6,430 bases of DNA from assembly GCA_038200385.1 (NCBI GenBank), contig JBBPYA010000240.1, positions 1 through 6,430 on the forward strand, in the 5' to 3' direction. The notes below the pieces were generated by a model, which was given only the letters and a program-made list of their open reading frames with translations, made no database searches and was not told the DNA's origin. Shown here piece by piece: positions 1 to 6,100 of the stretch (positions are counted from its first letter, which is position 1; the number at the start of each line of letters is the position of its first letter). The position numbers and the translations under genes were made by a program. Origin of the DNA: JBBPYA01 sp038200385 (GTDB lineage: Bacteria > Actinomycetota > Actinomycetes > Mycobacteriales > Geodermatophilaceae).

Positions 1-128
1 AGCGCATCGAGGCCGGCCGGTACGGCCTGTGCGAGAGCTGCGGCAAACCGATCGCCAAGGCTCGCCTGCAGGCCTTCCCGGGCGCCACGCTGTGCGTGGA
101 GTGCAAGCAGCGCGAAGAGCGCCGCTGA
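1..128 (+). CDS. TraR/DksA-type C4 zinc-finger regulator, C-terminal fragment
   Basis: Only the last 41 codons are in the window (frame from base 3, TGA at 126-128); the start lies upstream. The fragment carries a complete four-cysteine zinc finger: CESC, then 17 residues, then CVEC. This is the same C-x2-C-x17-C-x2-C spacing as the DksA/TraR C-terminal zinc finger, and the preceding 'EAGRYGLC' matches the family signature. Family members bind RNA polymerase at the secondary channel and alter promoter opening; whether this actinobacterial paralogue does so cannot be judged because the N-terminal coiled coil, which carries the acting residues, is missing here. The tail ends in a basic/acidic stretch (KQREERR). 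lspA starts 33 bp downstream with no terminator between, so the two are probably co-transcribed. The family call is secure and the precise role is not. Confidence 0.88.
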   Translation, partial: RIEAGRYGLCESCGKPIAKARLQAFPGATLCVECKQREERR

Positions 129-147
129 CCGTCTCGGTCGATGGGCT

Positions 148-154
148 GGGAGAG
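148..154 (+). promoter_or_regulatory. Ribosome binding site deciding the lspA start
   Basis: GGGAGAG lies 7 bases before the GTG at 162. The in-frame ATG at 141 lies upstream of this motif and has only a pyrimidine-rich, SD-free sequence before it. This favours GTG 162 as the translation start. The call rests on the motif and its spacing only. Confidence 0.55.
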
Positions 155-161
155 TGGGGCG

Positions 162-794
162 GTGAGCGAGGCAGCGGAGCGCCCTGACCCCGGACCGGCC
201 GGTTCGGCCCCGGAGGAGACACCAGGCGCCACCGCGTCCCGACACAGGGGCGCGTCGACGTCGGGTGCCAGGCGGCCACGGTCCGGGGCGGCGCTGTTGC
301 TGAGCCTCGGCGCCGGAGTCCTCGCCGTCGACGTCGTCAGCAAGCTGGCCGTGGTGGCCCTGCTGTCCGGGCGGCCCCCGGTCCGGTTGCTCGGCGGCGC
401 GCTGTACCTCACCGAGGCCCGCAACGCCGGCGCGGCGTTCTCCTTCGCCCCCGAGGCCACGGTGGTCTTCACCGTGATCGCCATGGCAGTCATCGCGCTC
501 GTCATCCGCAGCGCCACGCGTGTCGGGTCGACCGGCTGGGCGGTCTCCCTCGGGCTGATCCTCGGTGGCGCGGCGGGCAACCTGACCGACCGGCTGCTGC
601 GCTCACCCGGGCCGCTACGCGGAGCGGTGATCGACTTCCTGAGCGTCTTCGACCCCCATGGACGGGCCTGGCCGATCTTCAACCTGGCCGACTCCGCGAT
701 CGTCTGTGGCGGTGTGCTCGCGGTCCTGCTCGCGTTCCGGGGCGTCGACCTGTCCGGCGCGAGTGGCGCCGTTCGGGCCGGGCGTCGCAAGTGA
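162..794 (+). CDS. lspA: Lipoprotein signal peptidase (signal peptidase II)
   Basis: LspA is the inner-membrane aspartyl protease that cleaves the signal peptide of diacylglyceryl-modified prolipoproteins just before the lipidated cysteine, the step after Lgt. Read from GTG 162 the protein has 210 residues. Residues 1-42 are Pro/Ala/Arg-rich and probably disordered, a cytoplasmic extension often seen in actinobacterial LspA. Four hydrophobic segments follow at about 43-69, 97-116, 126-144 and 178-193. Signature motifs are RNAGAAF (87-93), GNLTDR (139-144), VIDF and FNLADSAI (173-180). The catalytic dyad is Asp158 and Asp177, 19 residues apart as in Pseudomonas aeruginosa LspA (D124/D143). The start is chosen for the GGGAGAG motif upstream; starting at ATG 141 would add only seven residues outside the conserved core. 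The stop overlaps the next gene by 4 bases, suggesting coupled translation. No key residue is missing. Confidence 0.95.
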   Translation: MSEAAERPDPGPAGSAPEETPGATASRHRGASTSGARRPRSGAALLLSLGAGVLAVDVVSKLAVVALLSGRPPVRLLGGALYLTEARNAGAAFSFAPEATVVFTVIAMAVIALVIRSATRVGSTGWAVSLGLILGGAAGNLTDRLLRSPGPLRGAVIDFLSVFDPHGRAWPIFNLADSAIVCGGVLAVLLAFRGVDLSGASGAVRAGRRK

Positions 795-1711
795 CGAGCC
801 GTTCGCTCCCGGTCCCGGACGGGCTGGACGGGCTGCGCGTCGACGCCGCGCTGGCCCGCCTGTTCGGCGTATCCCGGACCAGCGCCGTCGGGCTGATCGA
901 GGCCGGGGACGTGCTGGTCGACGGGGTCGTCCCGGTCAAGTCCGCCCGGGTCGCCGCCGGCTCCTGGCTGGAGGTCACCCTGCCGCCACCGCCGGGACCG
1001 GTGCGGATCGAGCCGGTGCCGGTGGACGGGCTGCAGATCGTCCACGACGATGCCGACCTCGTGGTCGTCGACAAGCCGGTCGGGGTCGCTGCGCATCCCA
1101 GCCCCGGCTGGACCGGGCCCACCGTCGTACAGGGACTCGCCGCGATGGGGTTGGTGCTGGCCACCGGCGGCGCCGCCGAGCGGCAGGGTGTCGTGCACCG
1201 TCTGGATGCCGGTACGACGGGGCTGATGGTGCTTGCCAAGTCCGAGCGGGCGTACTCGGCGCTGAAGGACGCCTTCCGGGAACGGCGGGTCGACAAGGGC
1301 TACGACGCGCTCGTCCAGGGGCACCCGGACCCCAGTGCCGGCACCGTGGACGCGCCGATCGACCGCCATCCCAGCGCGGACTGGCGCTTCGCCGTCGTCG
1401 CCGGTGGCCGCCCCAGCGTCACGCACTACGAGACGATCGAGGCCTTCCGGTCGGCCAGCCTGCTCGCCATCCGGCTGGAGACCGGCCGCACCCACCAGAT
1501 CCGGGTGCACATGGCCGCGGTCCGACACCCCTGTGTCGGCGACCTGACCTACGGCGCCGACCCGGTGCTGGCCCGCCGGCTCGGGGTGACCCGGCAATGG
1601 CTGCACGCCGCCCGGTTGGGCTTCCAGCACCCCACCGAGCACCGTCCGGTGGCCTTCAGCAGTCCCCACCCGGCCGACCTCGCGGCCGCCCTGCAGCGGG
1701 TCGGCGAGTGA
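791..1711 (+). CDS. rluD: RluA/RluD-family 23S rRNA pseudouridine synthase
   Basis: This enzyme isomerises uridine to pseudouridine in RNA. E. coli RluD modifies helix 69 of 23S rRNA, but the exact target here is inferred. The 306-residue protein has an N-terminal S4 RNA-binding domain (about 15-62), then the RluA catalytic domain (about 80-305). The catalytic motif HRLDAGTTG (136-144) holds Asp139; most relatives have Ser where Thr143 stands, a conservative change. The motif ETGRTHQIRVHM (230-241) and the following 'HPCVGDLTYG' are classic for the family. Length and order match M. tuberculosis Rv1540, which also follows lspA. The GTG start lies inside the lspA stop (GTGA, 4-base overlap) with no convincing SD, so re-initiation by ribosomes finishing lspA is likely. 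RluA-subfamily assignment (RluD rather than RluC) is less certain than the enzyme class. Confidence 0.93.
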   Translation: MTSRSLPVPDGLDGLRVDAALARLFGVSRTSAVGLIEAGDVLVDGVVPVKSARVAAGSWLEVTLPPPPGPVRIEPVPVDGLQIVHDDADLVVVDKPVGVAAHPSPGWTGPTVVQGLAAMGLVLATGGAAERQGVVHRLDAGTTGLMVLAKSERAYSALKDAFRERRVDKGYDALVQGHPDPSAGTVDAPIDRHPSADWRFAVVAGGRPSVTHYETIEAFRSASLLAIRLETGRTHQIRVHMAAVRHPCVGDLTYGADPVLARRLGVTRQWLHAARLGFQHPTEHRPVAFSSPHPADLAAALQRVGE

Positions 1712-1744
1712 GCCGGCCGGCCGCGGATCCGACGCCGGGCCGGC
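1712..1744 (+). other. GC-rich stem-loop in the rluD-CPBP gap
   Basis: A perfect 7-bp inverted repeat (GCCGGCC at 1712-1718, GGCCGGC at 1738-1744) with a 19-base loop fills nearly the whole gap and ends one base before the ATG at 1746. There is no T-tract, so it is not a canonical intrinsic terminator. It could limit ribosome access to the downstream start or mark an RNA-processing point. In DNA this GC-rich such a repeat may also occur by chance. Confidence 0.25.
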
Positions 1745-1745
1745 G

Positions 1746-2531
1746 ATGATCCCACCGGTGGACGGGCTGCCGGCGTTCGGTGCCGCCGTGGTGGCGGCCG
1801 GGCTGCTCGCGGCGTACCTGCTCGTCGGTGAACCGCTCGTCGGCACGGTGCTGCACCGCCGCTTCGAGGCCGCCCTGGGTCACGACCGGGGGGCCCGGCT
1901 GTGGCTGTACCGCCGGCTGCTGGTGCTGGAGTGGGGGCTGGTCGCGCTGGTGGCCGGTGTCGTGCTCGTGGCACCGCTGGGCTGGTCCGACCTCGGTCTG
2001 CGGCTGCCCGACGCGTCCCCCACCGTGCTCGCGGTCGCGATCGCGCTGTTCGTGTTGTCGTTCCTCGTCCTGTCCACCGGGATGGTGCGCACCGCGGCGC
2101 GCCGGGACCGCCACGATGCGCCGGCGCTCGGTTCGGCCTCGCCGTCGGTGACCGCGTTGGTGCCTCGGACGAGGGTCGAGCGGCGTTGGTTCGGGCTGGT
2201 CGCGGTCAGCGCCGGCGTCTGCGAGGAAGTGCTGTACCGCGGGTTCCTGCTGGGGGTCGTCGTCGCGGTCCTACCCGGCCTGCCCGCCCTCGGACTGGTC
2301 GTCCTCGGCGGCCTGATCTTCGGGTTGGCGCACGCCTACCAGGGCGCGACGGGGATCGCGACGACGGCAGTGCTCGGAGCGATCCTGACCTACCTCTACG
2401 TCGGCACCGGGACCCTGCTCGTCCCGATCGTCGTCCACGCCGCGATCGACCTGCGCATCCTGTGGTTGCCGCTGGACGCGCTGCCCCCCGACCCGGCACA
2501 GCGCGGGTCGGCCGGCTCGGCACCGGCATGA
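1746..2531 (+). CDS. CPBP family intramembrane metalloprotease (type II CAAX / Abi)
   Basis: The 261-residue protein is strongly hydrophobic with about six to eight membrane segments (roughly 9-37, 58-78, 94-113, 147-170, 176-196 and 204-240). The C-terminal half carries the three CPBP motifs in order: EEVLYR (Glu160, Glu161, Arg165), FGLAH (Phe192, His196) and HAAID (His231, Asp235). In characterised relatives (Rce1 and its archaeal homologue) these glutamates and histidines form the active site of a membrane-embedded protease. Bacterial members have varied roles, including prenyl-protein-like processing, bacteriocin self-immunity and membrane signalling, and the substrate here cannot be inferred. 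A polar cytoplasmic or external loop (about 114-146) precedes the catalytic part. The start ATG has no clear SD and sits just after a GC-rich hairpin; an in-frame GTG four codons later is the only nearby alternative. The stop overlaps the next gene by 4 bases. Confidence 0.9.
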   Translation: MIPPVDGLPAFGAAVVAAGLLAAYLLVGEPLVGTVLHRRFEAALGHDRGARLWLYRRLLVLEWGLVALVAGVVLVAPLGWSDLGLRLPDASPTVLAVAIALFVLSFLVLSTGMVRTAARRDRHDAPALGSASPSVTALVPRTRVERRWFGLVAVSAGVCEEVLYRGFLLGVVVAVLPGLPALGLVVLGGLIFGLAHAYQGATGIATTAVLGAILTYLYVGTGTLLVPIVVHAAIDLRILWLPLDALPPDPAQRGSAGSAPA

Positions 2532-3025
2532 CGGGACAACCGGCGCTCCCGGACGGCCTGCGGGCGGGCACGGACTCCGACAGCGCCGACGTGATCGCGC
2601 TGATCGGCGCGGCCTTCGCGGAATACCCCGGCTGCGTCCTGGACCTGCCCGGGATCGACGCCTGGATGCGCGCTCCGGGCGCGGCGTACGAGGGGACCGG
2701 TGGGCAGTTCTGGGTCCTGCCCGGCGCGGCCGGGCTGCGGGCCTGCGTGGGGTACCGGCCGGTCGCCCCCGACCGGGTGGAGCTGAAGAGCCTGTACGTC
2801 GCCGTGTCGGCCCGCCGCCAGGGGCTCGGGCGCCGGCTCGTCGCCCTGGTCGAGTCCGCCGCCCGCGATCTCGGCGCGACGACGGTGCAGCTGTGGAGCG
2901 ACAGCCGCTTCCTCGACGCCCACCGGCTCTACGAGTCCCTCGGCTACCGACGCGGTACCCGGACCCGCCGGCTGCACGACCCCTCCGATACCACGGAGTA
3001 CTTCTTCGACCGGGACCTGTCCTGA
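2528..3025 (+). CDS. GNAT family N-acetyltransferase
   Basis: A 165-residue single-domain GNAT enzyme, expected to transfer the acetyl group of acetyl-CoA to an amine. Motif A runs from the strand 'ELKSLYV' (85-91) into the CoA-pyrophosphate loop R96-x-x-G99-x-G101 and the helix 'RLVALVESAARDLG'. Motif B follows, with FLDAHRLYESLGY (128-140), the usual A-xx-LYxxLGY ending. The open frame extends upstream through the CPBP gene, but homology begins only near here and ATG 2528 forms an ATGA overlap with the CPBP stop, so this start is preferred. No strong SD is present and translation is probably coupled to the CPBP gene. The substrate is unknown. The protein lacks the sequence signs I would expect of RimI (ribosomal protein S18) or of aminoglycoside acetyltransferases, so no specific name is given. 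Confidence 0.9.
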   Translation: MTGQPALPDGLRAGTDSDSADVIALIGAAFAEYPGCVLDLPGIDAWMRAPGAAYEGTGGQFWVLPGAAGLRACVGYRPVAPDRVELKSLYVAVSARRQGLGRRLVALVESAARDLGATTVQLWSDSRFLDAHRLYESLGYRRGTRTRRLHDPSDTTEYFFDRDLS

Positions 3026-3119
3026 CGGGTCGCGTGGGCCCGGTGATGCATGATGGGGCACCGCGGGATCAGCGCCGCCGGGGGGCGCCCGCCGCGACGC
3101 GTGGAGGAGGTCTGCCGCA
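3026..3119 (+). promoter_or_regulatory. dnaE upstream leader region
   Basis: This 94-bp gap is the longest in the window and the likeliest site for a dnaE promoter. The only AT-leaning patch is TGATGCATGATG at 3044-3055. CATGAT at 3049-3054 matches four of six bases of a -10 consensus, but no -35 element is found at 16-18 bp spacing. An 8-bp palindrome GGGCGCCC lies at 3083-3090. No T-tract terminator follows the GNAT gene. The promoter role is inferred from position only. Confidence 0.3.
3103..3110 (+). promoter_or_regulatory. Strong ribosome binding site of dnaE
   Basis: GGAGGAGG, 9 bases before the GTG at 3120, is the best match to the anti-Shine-Dalgarno sequence in the window. It fixes the dnaE start: the frame is closed by TGA at 3051-3053, there is no other start codon between that stop and 3120, and the next in-frame ATG (codon 20) would delete two PHP metal ligands. 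Confidence 0.8.
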
Positions 3120-6100
3120 GTGCCGAGCACGGGGCAGGAGCAGTTCGTACACCTGCACGTGCACACCGAGTACTCGATGCTGGACGGGGCGGCCAAGCTC
3201 CCGGCGCTGATGGCCGAGACGGCCCGGCTGGAGATGCCGGCGCTGGCCATGACCGACCACGGCAACGTCTTCGGCGCCTACGACTTCTACAAGCAGGCCC
3301 GGGCCGCCGGGATCAAGCCGATCATCGGGATGGAGGGGTACTACACCCCGGGTAGCCGGTTCGACCGGGCGCCGTTCGACTTCGGCAGCCCGATCCTGGA
3401 CGAGGACGGCGAGGGCGGCTCCTCGCGGGGCAAGGCCGCGTACACGCACATGACGCTGCTCGCGACGTCCACCGAGAGCATGCACAACCTGTTCCGGCTG
3501 TCCTCGCTGGCATCCCTCGAGGGGCAGTACCGCAAGCCGCGTTTCGACCGCGAGCTGCTGGAGCGCTACGGGCGCGGGCTGATCGCGACCACCGGCTGCC
3601 CGTCCGGTGAGGTGAACATGTGGCTGCGGGCCGGCCGGTACGACCGGGCCCGGGCGGCCGCGGCGGACTACCGGGACATCCTGGGTGAGGGCAACTTCTT
3701 CTGCGAGCTGATGGACCACGGGCTGGACATCGAGCGCCGGACCCGTGAGGACCTACTGCGGATCGCCGCCGACCTGAGCCTGCCGCTGCTGGCCACGAAC
3801 GACCTGCACTACACCCACCAGTCCGAGGCGACCGCGCATGACGCGCTGCTGTGCATCCAGACCGGAGCCAAGCTCAGCGACACCAACCGGCTGCGCTTCA
3901 GCGGGGACAGCTTCTACCTGAAGTCGCCGGCGGAGATGCGGGCACTGTTCCGCGAGCATCCCGAGGCATGCGACAACACGCTGCTGGTCGCCGAGCGGTG
4001 CGAGGTCGCCTTCGCCGAGGGCGCGGACCTGATGCCGCACTTCGACGTCCCGGCCGGGGAGAGCCAGGAGTCCTGGTTCGTCAAGGAGGTAGAGCGCGGG
4101 CTGCAGCGGCGCTTCCCGGGGGGGATCAGCGCCGAGGTGCGGGCGCGGGCCGACTACGAGGTGTCGGTGATCGTCGCGATGGGCTTCCCGGCGTACTTCC
4201 TGGTGGTTGCGGACTTCATCCGCTACGCCAGGGACAGCGGCATCCGGGTCGGGCCCGGACGGGGCAGCGCCACCGGCTCGATGATCGCCTACGCGTTGGG
4301 CATCACCGACCTCGATCCGATCGCCGACAACCTGCTCTTCGAGCGGTTCCTGAACCCGGACCGGATCTCGATGCCCGACATCGACATCGACTTCGACGAG
4401 CGTCGCCGCGGCGACGTCATCCGCTACGTCACCGAGAAGTACGGCGAGGAGCGGGTCGCCCAGATCGTGACCTTCGGCACGATCAAGGCCAAGGCGGCGA
4501 TCAAGGACGCCTCCCGGGTGCTCGACCGGCCCTACGCCCTCGGCGACCAGCTCACCAAGTTGATGCCGCCGGCCGTCATGGGCAAGGACATGCCGCTGGA
4601 GGGGGTCTTCACCCCCGAGCACCCCCGCTACAAGGAGGCCGGGGAGTTCCGCGCGCGCTACGAGACCGACCCGGAGACCAAGCTCGTCGTGGACACCGCA
4701 CGCAGCCTGGAGGGCCTCAAGCGGCAGTGGGGGGTCCATGCCGCCGGGGTGATCCTGGGCAGCACCCCGTTGACCGATGTGCTGCCGGTGATGCGTCGCG
4801 AGGCCGACGGCGTGGTGATCACCCAGTTCGACTTCCCGACCTGCGAGGCGCTCGGCCTGCTGAAGATGGACTTCCTGGGGCTGCGCAACCTGACGATCCT
4901 CGACGACTGCGTGCGCAACATCGAGGCCAACCGCGACGAGCACGTGGACATCGACTCCCTGGGCCGCGGCGACCCGGCGACGTACGAGCTGCTCGGCCGG
5001 GGGGACACCCTCGGCGTCTTCCAGCTCGACGGCGGCCAGATGCGCCAGCTGCTGCGGGCCATGCGACCCACCTGCTTCGAGGACATCGCCGCCGTGCTGG
5101 CGCTGTACCGGCCCGGCCCGATGGCGGCCAAGGCGCACATCGCCTACGCCGACCGCAAGAACGGCCGGGAGCCGAGCACCCCGATCCACCCGGAACTGGC
5201 CGAGCCGCTGGCCGACATCCTGGCCGAGTCCTACGGGCTGATCGTGTACCAGGAGCAGGTGATGGCCATCGCGCAGCGGGTGGCCGGGTTCACCCTCGGG
5301 CAGGCCGACCTGTTCCGCCGGGCGATGGGCAAGAAGAAGAAGTCGGAGCTGGAGAAGCAGTACGAGGCCTTCTCGGCCGGGATGACCGAGCGCGGCTACT
5401 CCGCGTCGGCGCTGCGCACGCTGTGGGAGATCCTGCTGCCGTTCTGCGACTACGGCTTCAACAAATCCCACACGGCGGGGTACGGGCTGGTCTCGTACTG
5501 GACGGCGTACCTCAAGGCCAACTACCCCGCGGAGTACATGGCCGCGCTGCTCACCAGCGTCGGCGACGACAAGGACAAGATGGCGGTGTACCTGGCCGAG
5601 TGCCGCCGGATGGGCATCAAGGTGCTGCCGCCGGACGTCAACGAGTCCGCCGCGGACTTCACACCGAACGGCACCGACATCCGCTTCGGGCTCGCCGCGG
5701 TCCGCAACGTCGGCCGCAACGTCGTCGACTCCGTGGTCCGCAGCCGCCGGGACCGGGGCGCCAACACCGACTTCTTCGACTTCCTGCGCAAGGCCGAGCA
5801 GATCGCCTGCAACAAGAAGGTGATCGAGTCCCTGATCAAGGCCGGTGCCTTCGACTCGCTCGGGCATGCCCGGCGCGGGCTGATCGAGGTGCACGGCCAG
5901 GCCGTGGACGCCGTCGTCGGGCTCAAGCGCCAGGAGGCGGTCGGCCAGTTCGACCTGTTCGGCGGCCAGTCCGAGGCCGACGAGGCCCCGTCGATGGCCT
6001 TCGACGTAGCTATTCCGGCGGGCGAGTGGGACAAGCGCGACCTGCTCGGCTACGAGCGCGACATGCTCGGCCTCTACGTGTCCGACCACCCCCTGCTGGG

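Noticed and set aside
658..1749. A 363-codon + strand frame overlapping lspA and the pseudouridine synthase
   Set aside because: Its product is Arg/Pro/Ala/Gly-rich with no recognisable motif; two real genes occupy the same DNA in another frame.
1901..2527. Extension of the GNAT gene upstream to a 374-residue protein
   Set aside because: The extra 209 residues are Arg/Gly/Pro-rich shadow sequence of the CPBP gene, and the GNAT fold is complete from ATG 2528.
3026..3060. A sigma-70 type promoter for dnaE
   Set aside because: Only a 4/6 -10-like hexamer is visible; the best -35-like CTGACG (3022-3027) is 21 bases away, too far. Too weak to call as a defined promoter.
2396..3265. A 289-codon - strand frame across CPBP, GNAT and the dnaE start
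   Set aside because: It has no motif or SD and crosses three well-supported + strand genes; it is a GC-skewed shadow.
3050..3355. ATG-initiated frame in the dnaE leader (possible leader peptide or small gene)
   Set aside because: It overlaps the dnaE start in another frame, has no SD of its own and encodes a low-complexity Arg/Gly product.
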